NCBI RefSeq assembly: GCF_006543045.1
Contig: NZ_RBZW01000022.1
Span: 1 to 64,000, forward strand
Source of the DNA: Salinadaptatus halalkaliphilus
GTDB taxonomy: Archaea; Halobacteriota; Halobacteria; Halobacteriales; Natrialbaceae
Reading direction: 5' to 3'
Length of the DNA: 64,000 nt
Shown here: piece after piece, positions 25,237-33,567 of the stretch
How positions within the stretch are numbered: the first letter of the stretch is position 1
Layout of the letters: the number at the start of each line of letters is the position of its first letter
Notes under the pieces: model-generated
What the model was told of the DNA's origin: nothing
What the model saw: only the letters and a program-made list of their open reading frames with translations
The model's database searches: none
Program-made: the position numbers and the translations under genes

Positions 25237-26160
25237 ATGGCTCCGCTCTCGAACCACCACATCCTCGTCACCGGCGGTGCGGGATTCATCGGTTCGCACC
25301 TCACAGACCATCTCATTCCCGACAACGATGTCGTCGTCCTCGACGATTTCTCGAGCGGCGACCGGTCGAAGGTCCCCGACGACGCGACCATCGTCGACGC
25401 GGACATCAGAGATACCGAGGCCGTTTCGCGGGCGCTCGAGGATGTCGATACCGTGTTTCACCAGGCCGCACTCGTCAGCGTCGCGGCCTCGATCGACGCA
25501 CCGACGCGAAGCCACGCGATCAACGTCGACGGGACGCTCGCCGTTCTCGAAGGGGCTCGCGAGGTCGACGCACGCGTTGTGTTGGCCTCGAGTGCGGCTA
25601 TCTACGGCCATCCCGAGACGGTGCCTGTCCCCGAATCCGCGCCCAAGACGCCGGCCTCGCCGTACGGCCTCGAGAAGCTCACGATCGACCACTACGCGCG
25701 ACTGTATCACGAGCGCTACGGCCTCGAGGCCGTCCCACTCCGGTACTTCAACGTCTATGGTCCCGGCCAGCGTGGCGGCGACTACAGCGGCGTGATCGAT
25801 ATCTTCCTCGAGCAGGCTCGCGCCGACGCGCCGATCACCGTCCACGGCGACGGCAGCCAGACTCGCGATTTCGTCCACGTTGAGGATGTCGTTCGGGCGA
25901 ACGTTCTAGCGGCGACGACCGACGCCGTCGGTCGGGCCTACAACGTCGGCACCGGCTCGTCGGTGACGGTCGTCGAACTCGCCGAACTGATCCGGGATGC
26001 AACCGACTCGTCCTCGGAGATCGTTCACACCGGGGCGCGAGACGGCGACATCGACCAGAGCCGCGCGGATCTCTCGCGCAGCCGAAACACACTCGGGTAC
26101 GAACCGACCGTGGCACTACGTGATGGCATCGCCGATCTGGTTGCCCACCGAACGAAGTAG
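25237..26160 (+). CDS. NAD-dependent sugar-nucleotide epimerase/dehydratase
   Basis: This is a 307-residue extended SDR. Residues 8-20 hold the nucleotide-binding ILVTGGAGFIGSH, followed by LASSAAIYG with the catalytic Ser region and the YGLEK Tyr-Lys pair (YxxxK). The C-terminal DGSQTRDFVHVEDV matches UDP-glucose 4-epimerase-like enzymes. It supplies or remodels UDP-sugars for the surface polysaccharide. The ATG at 25237 gives the standard short N-terminus. Confidence 0.88.
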   Translation: MAPLSNHHILVTGGAGFIGSHLTDHLIPDNDVVVLDDFSSGDRSKVPDDATIVDADIRDTEAVSRALEDVDTVFHQAALVSVAASIDAPTRSHAINVDGTLAVLEGAREVDARVVLASSAAIYGHPETVPVPESAPKTPASPYGLEKLTIDHYARLYHERYGLEAVPLRYFNVYGPGQRGGDYSGVIDIFLEQARADAPITVHGDGSQTRDFVHVEDVVRANVLAATTDAVGRAYNVGTGSSVTVVELAELIRDATDSSSEIVHTGARDGDIDQSRADLSRSRNTLGYEPTVALRDGIADLVAHRTK

Positions 26161-26199
26161 ACGGAAAATCGCACGTTCACAGCCGCCGTCTCGAGTCCG

Positions 26200-27561
26200 T
26201 TATCGACGACGAGCCCGTGTCCCAAGGAACAACGCGATCAGCACAACGATCGCGACCGTTAGACCGACCTCGAACCCTGCCAGCGGCGACGCGTCCACCG
26301 ACCCAGCGTCCGGATGTGGCCCGACCGCGAGCGCCTCGAGCGAGTCGACCTCGGCGTCGTACTGGTAACTGCCGCCCTGATCGGCCCGAACCTCGGTCGT
26401 GGAAACGTTCCAGGCGCCGTCGTCGTCGACCTCGTAGAGGGCGATTTCGTCCGGATCGATGCCGAGTTCGTCGAGTTCGCTCGAATCGACACTGAACGTG
26501 ACGGTCGAGGACGAACCCTGGGACGGATCGTCGCCCGTCACCGTCACCGTCGAAAGCGCCTCGCTTCCCTCGAGGTCGCCTGCGGAGACGCCGCTGGGTC
26601 GGTCGTTTTCGAACGTGAGCGTCGTGTCGTCCGCGAGACCGGTCGTCTCGAGGCGCTCGAAGCGTACGCCGTCGTGCGTGCCCCGTGTCGGCTGGAGCGA
26701 GACCGTGTCGTCGGCCCGGACGTCGTCGATGGTCACAGTGATGCCGTCGTCAGTTCGCTCGTAGGTGACGCTCGGCCCGTCACACGTGCCCGTTCGGATC
26801 GTGACCGGCTCGTCCATCGACGGAATCGAGCCACGATCGGGATCCTCCGCGTCGCCGGACAGCACCTCCCAGTCCTCGATGTCGCCGCCGTCCCACCAGT
26901 CGCCGCCGTAGCCGGTTCTGTTCTCGTCGTCGAACTCCTCGTCGACCTCGGCGTCGTAGAGATTCGCATCCTCGTTGAATCCCGGGTGGATCGTCACCGC
27001 GAACTCGTCGTCGAACCCGCCGTTGAGCGCACCGCCGCCGGTTCTGTTCTGGATGTAGGCCCAGTCGGCCGACGCCCAGCCGTCGCCCGTCTCGAACTCG
27101 TCGCGGTTGGTGTCGCCGTCGTAGTCGTCGTTTCGAACCACCCACTCCGCATCGTGTGGGACACCAGCCATCTCGAACGTGACGACGCCGCCGGCCGTGT
27201 CACCCTCGAGTTCGTCGTGGACCATCACAAGACTCGTCCCGTCGGTCCCCTGGTGGAGAAACAGCAGGCTCGTGTCGGACTCCTGGAGGTGCTCGGTGCC
27301 GTACGAACTGTACATTCGATCGACGCCGTCGGGATGGGTATCGTGATCGCGATAGTCGTAGAACGCCTCGACCGAGCCGGAACTCGAGAGCGGTTCGATC
27401 GGTTCACAGAACTCGCCCTGTTCGACGACGTAGCTATCGGCCGACTGCTGGACCGTCGATGCACTCGCCGTTCCCGCGACGGCAGCCCCTGCCGGTCCGG
27501 CGAGCGCGCCGACGATCAGTACCGCGACGACGGCGAGGACGGTCGACCAGTTGTGGCTCAT
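26200..27561 (-). CDS. Secreted surface protein with C-terminal membrane anchor
   Basis: The protein has 453 residues. A hydrophobic signal sequence (TVLAVVAVLIVGALAGPAGA) is followed by Asp/Glu-rich extracellular sequence with no recognised enzyme domain. Residues about 340-420 resemble the PGF-pre-PGF type beta domain (STVTFSVDSSELDELGID..., VRADQGGSYQYDAEVDSLEA). The end LAGFEVGLTVAIVVLIALFLG followed by TRARRR is a C-terminal anchor like the PGF-CTERM sorting signal, but with LAGF instead of PGF. It overlaps the upstream deacetylase gene by four bases (ATGA), so the two are co-translated. Confidence 0.75.
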   Translation of the reverse strand: MSHNWSTVLAVVAVLIVGALAGPAGAAVAGTASASTVQQSADSYVVEQGEFCEPIEPLSSSGSVEAFYDYRDHDTHPDGVDRMYSSYGTEHLQESDTSLLFLHQGTDGTSLVMVHDELEGDTAGGVVTFEMAGVPHDAEWVVRNDDYDGDTNRDEFETGDGWASADWAYIQNRTGGGALNGGFDDEFAVTIHPGFNEDANLYDAEVDEEFDDENRTGYGGDWWDGGDIEDWEVLSGDAEDPDRGSIPSMDEPVTIRTGTCDGPSVTYERTDDGITVTIDDVRADDTVSLQPTRGTHDGVRFERLETTGLADDTTLTFENDRPSGVSAGDLEGSEALSTVTVTGDDPSQGSSSTVTFSVDSSELDELGIDPDEIALYEVDDDGAWNVSTTEVRADQGGSYQYDAEVDSLEALAVGPHPDAGSVDASPLAGFEVGLTVAIVVLIALFLGTRARRR

Positions 27562-28634
27562 GGCTCACCGCCACGTCCCGACATCCGAGACGGCGTTTCG
27601 AAACCGGCGAACGGGCCGCTATCTCCGGCACCGTCCGCACGGGCTTGCGGTCGCGTTTCGTTCGATCCACCCCGCTCGAGCGCCCGTGCACTCGCCGTCG
27701 ATTCCTCGCGGTCGGCCCCCCGCTGGGACCGACCGTGGTCCTCGAGCGTCGCGCAGAACTCTCGCGGCGAGCCGATCCAGGCCCCGCGTTCCTGCGCTCG
27801 CTCGAGCAGCCACCGATAGAGGCCGCGGTGGCCGGGAAACTCGTCCTCGTCGAAGTAACGGGGATGCCAGAGGACGGTCATCACCGCGTCGTTGCGGGCG
27901 GCGTCTGCCAGCAGCCGATCGCAGGTCCGACGGGCGGCCTCGGGCGAGGAGCCGGGGTCGGGCAGCGCCTGATCCATGATCGTCAGCGGGAAGACCAGAA
28001 ACTCGTCGTCGAAGGGCCGAATCGGGTGATAGCCGTGGTGGAAGCCACACTCGGTCGTCGAGCCCAGCGTCGCGTCGTACTCGAGCCCGATCGCCCGATG
28101 GTGGTGCCACGTCTCGGGCCTGGAGAGCCGCAGGTGGTGTTGACGACCGCCGGCGATCGACCCCTCGAGGACATCCTCGAGCGCGCGTTTCTCCTCGCCC
28201 AATCGCTTCCGATCCTTGGGCGTGTGATAGGAGCCGTGGAGCCCGACCTCCCAGCCGCCGGTCTCGAGGTCGCAGATGACGGATGAAATCTCCCCGCTCG
28301 AGAGATCGTAGCGTCCGAGGTGTTGGACCCAGTTCGCCGGCGAGAGCCACTCCTGAGGCGGTCGATCGGCGAGCAGGTGTTGTTCGTTCAGGAAATAAAA
28401 GGCCGAGCGAACGTCGAACTCGTCCTCGAGGGCCATGATCGCCTCGAATTGCCAGTAGGGATTGCGCGAGGACAGCGCCGTCCGGAGGTGATAGCCCGGC
28501 CGTTCGCGGGTCGCGTAGTACAACGACCGCCACCCCTTGTAGGGCCGGTCGACGTCGTGGGTCAAACAGAGTGCGAACTCGGCGTCGGGCGGGAGGGCCT
28601 CGAGACGCCGCCGCTGACGAGTCGTGTCGGTCAT
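27558..28634 (-). CDS. NodB-like deacetylase family protein
   Basis: The 358-residue protein begins with FALCLTHDVDRPYKGWRSLY (D-D/V-D metal-type motif), then VGLHGSYHT (H-x3-H type) and AVMTVLWHPRYFDED (late catalytic His). This architecture is common in archaeal and bacterial surface-glycan loci. The C-terminal 50 residues are low complexity. Its last four bases overlap the start of the secreted anchored protein gene, implying a functional link at the cell surface. There is no signal peptide. Confidence 0.75.
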   Translation of the reverse strand: MTDTTRQRRRLEALPPDAEFALCLTHDVDRPYKGWRSLYYATRERPGYHLRTALSSRNPYWQFEAIMALEDEFDVRSAFYFLNEQHLLADRPPQEWLSPANWVQHLGRYDLSSGEISSVICDLETGGWEVGLHGSYHTPKDRKRLGEEKRALEDVLEGSIAGGRQHHLRLSRPETWHHHRAIGLEYDATLGSTTECGFHHGYHPIRPFDDEFLVFPLTIMDQALPDPGSSPEAARRTCDRLLADAARNDAVMTVLWHPRYFDEDEFPGHRGLYRWLLERAQERGAWIGSPREFCATLEDHGRSQRGADREESTASARALERGGSNETRPQARADGAGDSGPFAGFETPSRMSGRGGEP

Positions 28635-28833
28635 CTCGTGTCACTGTCACCGGAACCGATACGATAGTAAATGAGGACATTACGCGGTTGCGAACGATTG
28701 GACCGAACGACTCGAGGGCGTTTGTTTCGGCGTCGACTCCCGAACCGATCGTCAAGTGGCGGATACCGTCGTCGAAACTCGAGTAACTGCCCCTCGAGAA
28801 ACAATTTTGTGTTTGTGTGTACAAGCACAATCT

Positions 28834-29121
28834 ATGGGGACGAAAACGATCGGACTCCGCGAAGATGTCTACGATCAGCTGAAGGGACGGAAACGCGACG
28901 ACGAAAGCTTCACCGAGCTCGTCGATCGCCTCCTCGAAGAGTCGACCCCGGATTGGCGTGATGGCTTTGGAACCCTTTCGGACACCGAGGCCGACGAACT
29001 CGAGTCACTCAGTGCTCGATCCCGAGCACAACTCGGCGCCGATCTCTCGGACCGACAGCAGGGAGTGCTCGAAGAACTATCGATGGTAGACGAGGAGGAC
29101 GATGGGTCGGAAACTGCTTGA
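28834..29121 (+). CDS. vapB: VapB-family antitoxin
   Basis: The 95-residue protein has an N-terminal ribbon-helix-helix-like segment (KTIGLREDVYDQLKGRKRDD) and a Glu/Asp-rich C-terminus expected to occupy the PIN active site. It matches the archaeal DUF217/VapB antitoxin type. It overlaps the following PIN gene by 20 bp. The ATG at 28834 is preferred because the promoter-like TTTTGTGTTTGTG lies just upstream and resembles that of the second vapBC module. Confidence 0.8.
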   Translation: MGTKTIGLREDVYDQLKGRKRDDESFTELVDRLLEESTPDWRDGFGTLSDTEADELESLSARSRAQLGADLSDRQQGVLEELSMVDEEDDGSETA

Positions 29122-29509
29122 TACGACGTTTCTCATTCACTACTGGGCGGGCCTCGATGCAGTCGAAGCGTTTCTCGCCGATACCGAAGACACTGCAGAG
29201 TTTGTCACGACCCCAATAAATCTGAAAGAGATCGCCGTCGGACGGGAGATACAGGGGAAATACGACCGCACCGAGATACGATCGACGTTCGAGTGGATCG
29301 ACGTCGTCCCGTTTACGAGTGAACAGGCCTTCGTAGCCGGAGAACTCGAGGCAGCACTCAGACGTTCGAACTGTAGCCAACACGAGATCAACTCGTTGAC
29401 TGCCGACCTCCTCATCGCTGCTGCGGCGAAAACACTCGATACGCCCGTCGTCACCCGGAACGTGAACGATTTCGAGCGTCTCGAGGGAGTCACCGTCGAA
29501 CCGTACTGA
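29102..29509 (+). CDS. vapC: VapC-family PIN ribonuclease toxin
   Basis: The protein has 135 residues. PIN acidic residues appear in KLLDTTFLIHY (D7), NLKEIAVG, LTADLLIAAAA and TRNVNDF. Family members cut tRNA or rRNA when freed from VapB. The first bases overlap vapB. Length and all four acidic positions are intact, so it is probably functional. Confidence 0.82.
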   Translation: MGRKLLDTTFLIHYWAGLDAVEAFLADTEDTAEFVTTPINLKEIAVGREIQGKYDRTEIRSTFEWIDVVPFTSEQAFVAGELEAALRRSNCSQHEINSLTADLLIAAAAKTLDTPVVTRNVNDFERLEGVTVEPY

Positions 29510-29529
29510 TCCGTTCGCCGATCGACTCA

Positions 29530-29609
29530 TACGGATTACTGTACCGATGTACCGGCCCAGCCGCCGCCCGGATTGCGGGTGCGCCGGAAATGACTTACAG
29601 TAAACCGTA
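29530..29609. mobile_element. Palindromic TACGG/CCGTA element, copy D
   Basis: This 80-bp copy has outer arms TACGGATTACTGTA / TTACAGTAAACCGTA. The inner left arm CCGGCCCAGCCGC no longer matches the right arm GCGGGTGCGCCGG fully, so it is a decaying copy. It is flanked by TCA at 29527-29529 and 29610-29612. The right repeat is the TGA stop codon of the IF-2 gene. Confidence 0.88.
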
Positions 29610-31415
29610 TCACTTGCCCCAGAAGGGATCCCGACTCCGCTGCTTGTCGAGGTACATGTTCAGCGCCTCGAGTTCGTCGCCAGGAATCTCACTCGCGAGT
29701 TCTTGCTCTAAGATCTTCGCGTGCTTTTCCGGAATCTGCGTCCAGAGTTCGTCGTCTTCTTCGATCTGACGGCCGACGGTGGGGCCGTCGATGGCGACGG
29801 AGACGCGGTTGCCCGCGCGGGCTTCGTCGACGTCCTCGCCCTGTTCCTGAATGCCCTTGATCTGACCGACGCGTTCGGGCTCGTTGTTCTCGTATTTGAC
29901 GACGTTCGTGTTGTTCTGGATCGTCCCGGAGTTTACCTCGACGCCGACGACCGCGGGATCGTTCTGGCGGAAGGTGTGATCCGGGAGGATCCGGAATCGC
30001 GCGGGTCGGACGATGTTCTCGAGGATCGTATCCTGCTGTGCGCGCTCGAGTTCCTCGACGAACTCCTCGTACTCCTCGATGAGCTGGTAGATGACCTCGT
30101 CGGCGAAGATGCGGACGTCGTCGGTCTCGGCGCGCTGGTGGGCGTCGTCGAGCACGTCGACGTTAAATCCGAGGATGACCTGCTGTTTGGGGTCCTCCGC
30201 GGTCGAGGCGACCGAGACGTCCCGCGGGGCGACGTCGCCGACTTCCGCGCGAACGATCGGCAGTTCGGCCTCCTCCAAGGCGTCGGCCATCGCCTCGAGA
30301 CTGCCCAGCGTGTCGGCTTTGACGACGACGCCCTGTTCCTCGGTATCGACGGCGATGTCCGCGAGTTCGGCCCGGACTTCCGTGATGACCGCCTCGAGGT
30401 CGCGATCGCGGACGACACGAACGGGTGCGCCGGCCATCGCGTCCGCGAGTTCGGGTGCGGCGACCTTGATCCCGGCCGCGGCGCCGACCTCGTCGACTTT
30501 CTCGAAGCGGCTCTCGGTCCGGATCTCCGCGAGCGGACGGGGCTGGAGCAACGCACGCACTTCGGTGACGATGGGGTCGTTCATCCCGCCGACGACGAGC
30601 GTGTCGTCGGCCCGGATGGTCCCGTCGTAGAGGACGGTGTCGATCGTCGTTCCGAACCCTTTCTCCTCTTTGACCTCGAGGACGGTGCCGACGCCGGGGC
30701 CGGCGACATCGATCTCCATCTCCTCTTTCATGTAGCGCTGGGAGAGGCCCATCATGACCGCGAGCAGGTCGGGAACGCCCTCGCCGGTCATCGCGGAGAC
30801 GGGGACGACGCCGACGTTGCGCTGGAAGTTCTGGACCCGCCAGTAGAGATCGGCGGAGAAGCCCTCGTCCGAAAGGTTACCGATAATTTCGTAGAGACTC
30901 TCGTCGAGGCGAGAGCTGACGCGATCGGTCTGGTCGTCGTAGGTCGCGTTGATCGGCGTATCCTCGTTCGGGTCCCAGCCGGGGACGGTGTCGATCTTGT
31001 TCGCCGCGACGATAAACGGCGTCTGCGACCGTTTGAGGATGTCCAGGGCCTCGAGCGTTTGGGGCTGGAAGCCGTCGTTGACGTCGACGACGAGGATGGC
31101 GATATCCGCGAGCGCGCCGCCGCGAGAGCGAAGCGTTGTAAAGGAGTGATGGCCCGGCGTGTCGATAAAGAGCAATCCAGGGAGGTCGAAGTCCTCCGGA
31201 TCGACGAGATCGCCCGCGATCGAGGAGATGATGTCCAGGGGGACCGCCGTCGCCCCGATGTGTTGGGTGATCGCGCCTGCTTCGCCCTCGATGACCGCGG
31301 AGCCGCGGATCTTGTCGAGGAGACTCGTCTTGCCGTGATCGACGTGGCCCAGCACGGCCACGATAGGCGTTCTGAGGGATGTAGGGTCGAGAGTGTCTGA
31401 GTCGGGTTCCGACAT
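29610..31415 (-). CDS. infB: Translation initiation factor IF-2 (aIF5B)
   Basis: The 601-residue GTPase promotes subunit joining and initiator tRNA placement. G motifs are GHVDHGKT (23-30), DTPGH (85-89) and NKID (139-142), followed by the beta-barrel domains and a C-terminal domain ending FWGK. Length fits the archaeal/eukaryotic IF5B type, and no intein is present at the usual GTPase sites. The ATG at 31415 is supported by the conserved N-terminus. The stop codon forms one side of element D's target duplication. Confidence 0.96.
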   Translation of the reverse strand: MSEPDSDTLDPTSLRTPIVAVLGHVDHGKTSLLDKIRGSAVIEGEAGAITQHIGATAVPLDIISSIAGDLVDPEDFDLPGLLFIDTPGHHSFTTLRSRGGALADIAILVVDVNDGFQPQTLEALDILKRSQTPFIVAANKIDTVPGWDPNEDTPINATYDDQTDRVSSRLDESLYEIIGNLSDEGFSADLYWRVQNFQRNVGVVPVSAMTGEGVPDLLAVMMGLSQRYMKEEMEIDVAGPGVGTVLEVKEEKGFGTTIDTVLYDGTIRADDTLVVGGMNDPIVTEVRALLQPRPLAEIRTESRFEKVDEVGAAAGIKVAAPELADAMAGAPVRVVRDRDLEAVITEVRAELADIAVDTEEQGVVVKADTLGSLEAMADALEEAELPIVRAEVGDVAPRDVSVASTAEDPKQQVILGFNVDVLDDAHQRAETDDVRIFADEVIYQLIEEYEEFVEELERAQQDTILENIVRPARFRILPDHTFRQNDPAVVGVEVNSGTIQNNTNVVKYENNEPERVGQIKGIQEQGEDVDEARAGNRVSVAIDGPTVGRQIEEDDELWTQIPEKHAKILEQELASEIPGDELEALNMYLDKQRSRDPFWGK

Positions 31416-31578
31416 GGTGAACCACCAAGAAGGTCTTGCCTAGAGCGTCCGTAGGACGGTAGTTAAACCCATCGTCACGCCGCGCGAACCCGAAACTGTC
31501 TCCAGCCAGGCTCTCGAGCGGGTCGTCGATGTCCACTGAACGACTGTCAGTATCGGCGAGTGGTTCCTGACCCCGTGG

Positions 31579-31590
31579 TCTTTAATATCG
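31579..31590 (+). promoter_or_regulatory. TATA-like promoter of the PRC-barrel/nob1 operon
   Basis: GTCTTTAATATCG is centred about 27 bases before the ATG at 31611, the spacing of a leaderless archaeal promoter. The interval 31416-31578 is otherwise featureless. Confidence 0.45.
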
Positions 31591-31610
31591 ACTAGTCAGT
31601 ACGGGGTAGC

Positions 31611-31856
31611 ATGAGCGATATACTCGCTGAAAATCTCTCGGGCAAATCCGTCATGGGTTCGGACGGCACCGAACTCGGCATGCTGTACAACATCACGATG
31701 GACATCAAAAGCGGCTCGCTGCACGATCTCATCGTCGACCCCCACGAAGACGTTCCAACGCACGCGATCGATTTCGATGTCGACGAAACCGGTCGCTTCC
31801 TGGTCCCCGTCAACCGCGTCCAAGCGGTCAAAGACTACATCGTCGTCAAGCGCTAA
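31611..31856 (+). CDS. PRC-barrel domain protein
   Basis: The 81-residue protein matches a single PRC-barrel: LSGKSVMGSDGTELGMLYNI, then DLIVDPHEDV and FLVPVNRVQAVKDYIVVKR. Archaeal stand-alone PRC-barrels are linked to RNA processing or cell division factors. It ends four bases before nob1, so it is co-transcribed with a ribosome-maturation nuclease. Confidence 0.88.
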   Translation: MSDILAENLSGKSVMGSDGTELGMLYNITMDIKSGSLHDLIVDPHEDVPTHAIDFDVDETGRFLVPVNRVQAVKDYIVVKR

Positions 31857-31860
31857 CGGT

Positions 31861-32319
31861 ATGTACGTTCTCGACTCCTCGGCTTTTATTCACGACTTCC
31901 ACACCTCGGCACAGACTGCAACGATCCCGCTCGTCCGCGAGGAACTCGAGGACGAGAGCGCCTATCGCTTCGACGCGATGGAAGGCTCCGGGATGCACAT
32001 CCACATTCCCAACGAAGATACCACCGAGAAAGTCCGCCGGGCCGCAAAGGAGTCCGGCGACCTCGAGGTGCTGTCCGATACCGATGTTCGGCTTGTCGCC
32101 GCGAGTTTCGAACTCGACGCGACGCTGGTGACCGACGACTACGCGATGCAAAACGTCGCCGAGAAACTCAACGTCGCCGTCGAGGTGATCGCTCGAGAGG
32201 GAATCGACGAGCAACGCCACTGGCACTATCAGTGTCAGGGCTGTGGTCGGGAGTTCGACGAGGAGAAGGATCGGTGTCCGATCTGTGGCACCGAACTGGC
32301 ACGGAAGAATCCATCGTAG
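31861..32319 (+). CDS. nob1: rRNA maturation endonuclease Nob1
   Basis: The 152-residue protein has an N-terminal PIN domain (MYVLDSSAFIHDF with the first catalytic Asp, TDTDVRLVAAS, LVTDDYAMQNVA) and a C-terminal zinc ribbon (CQGCGREF and CPICG). Archaeal Nob1 cuts the 3' end of pre-16S rRNA. Short spacing after the PRC-barrel gene suggests one operon. A start further upstream overlaps that gene and is rejected. Confidence 0.9.
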   Translation: MYVLDSSAFIHDFHTSAQTATIPLVREELEDESAYRFDAMEGSGMHIHIPNEDTTEKVRRAAKESGDLEVLSDTDVRLVAASFELDATLVTDDYAMQNVAEKLNVAVEVIAREGIDEQRHWHYQCQGCGREFDEEKDRCPICGTELARKNPS

Positions 32320-32358
32320 CCGGCGCTGGTTCGCGGCGTACAGACGAACTCCCGCCGT

Positions 32359-33474
32359 CTAGACGAAGGAGAGATAGAGGTTCGCAAAGAGGATCGCGTT
32401 GTAGATCCCGTGGACGAGCGACGGGACGAGCAGGTTTTCGGTCCGTTCGTAGATCGTTCCCAGCACGATCGAGAGCCCGAAGACCACCGCGAGGCTGGCG
32501 ATCACTTCGCCCGCGCCGGCGGTCGCGTACGCGAGGACGTGAACCGCGGCGAAGATGACGCTCCCGACGACGACGGCACCGTACCGGGAAAACCGTTCGT
32601 ACAGCGACTTCTGGATCACGTTACGGTAGAGTAACTCCTCAAAAGGGCCGATGACGAGGATCGACGCCGGAATCAAGACGAGGAGGATTCGAGGGTCCTG
32701 CTCCGCTTGCTGGGCCGTGCCGTGTTCGGCGCTCTCGACGCCGGTCGTGTAGAACACAGCCGAGATGAGAAACAGCGCACCGAAGATGACGACGAGCCCC
32801 GCAACGGTCCAGATCGCGTCACGAATCGTCGGCACGCGAACGTCGAGGTACGACAGCTCGAGTTCGCGGACAGCGAAATAGCCAGCGACGACCACGGTCG
32901 TGCCCACGACCATGCCGATCTGGGTCAGGATCGTCAACTGAACGTCGGTCGGCGACTCGAGGGTCAGAAAGACCGGCACCGCGAGCACGCCGGTCACGAG
33001 TTGAATGATCTCGAGGCCGACGTAGCCGAAGACGAGCAGTCCGCCGAACCACAGCGTTCGACTCGCCAGCCCGGGCAGGTCGACGCCGGTCGCATAAGCG
33101 ACGGCGACGCCGCCCGTGACGCCAGCGGTCAGAACCCCGGCGAAAACGAGCGGCACCGACCACGGCAAGACGCCGACATCGACGCCGCCAGTCGTCCCCT
33201 GATTCAACGCATACGCAGCGAGTACGACGACGCCGACGCTCGAGACGGCAGCACCCGCGCCGGCAACTGTCGAATCGAGAAGCTCGTATCGGCCGGCCAG
33301 AAAGGCAGCGATGGCGACGATGGCAAGGCCAGCCGCCGCCCAGAGCGTTGGCTCCTCGAGGCCCGTCTGCAGCGGTTGGGCGACCGCGGCCACCGTCACT
33401 GCGGCGGCGACCGCACCGACGCCGGCGACGGCGCCGTTCGTCTCCGGCTCGGGCTCGGACCGTGTGGTCTCCAT
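32359..33474 (-). CDS. CPBP-family intramembrane glutamic protease
   Basis: The protein of about 371 residues has roughly eight to nine hydrophobic segments and, near the C-terminus, EELLYRNVIQKSLYERF (E-E-x3-R motif) followed by VIFAAVHVLAY with the conserved His, both typical of Abi/CAAX (CPBP) proteases. Substrates in archaea are unknown. The ATG at 33474 (METTRSEPE) is chosen because the upstream 13 codons are not conserved in style. Confidence 0.85.
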   Translation of the reverse strand: METTRSEPEPETNGAVAGVGAVAAAVTVAAVAQPLQTGLEEPTLWAAAGLAIVAIAAFLAGRYELLDSTVAGAGAAVSSVGVVVLAAYALNQGTTGGVDVGVLPWSVPLVFAGVLTAGVTGGVAVAYATGVDLPGLASRTLWFGGLLVFGYVGLEIIQLVTGVLAVPVFLTLESPTDVQLTILTQIGMVVGTTVVVAGYFAVRELELSYLDVRVPTIRDAIWTVAGLVVIFGALFLISAVFYTTGVESAEHGTAQQAEQDPRILLVLIPASILVIGPFEELLYRNVIQKSLYERFSRYGAVVVGSVIFAAVHVLAYATAGAGEVIASLAVVFGLSIVLGTIYERTENLLVPSLVHGIYNAILFANLYLSFV

Positions 33475-33567
33475 ATCCGTGTGTTCGGCTGAATCCCTAT
33501 AGGGACTCCGCAACCGAACGCCCCCGAGGCGGCGCCAGGCGATCTCCTGTGTGGTGCCGAACCGGGA

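Noticed and set aside
23775-25883. Open frame of 702 codons on the plus strand
   Set aside because: It is antisense to the flippase and out of frame with the epimerase gene. It is a shadow with very polar composition.
29721-31400. Long open frame on the plus strand opposite infB
   Set aside because: It mirrors the IF-2 gene in a GC-rich genome, and its sequence has no domain or motif. The minus-strand frame carries all GTPase motifs.
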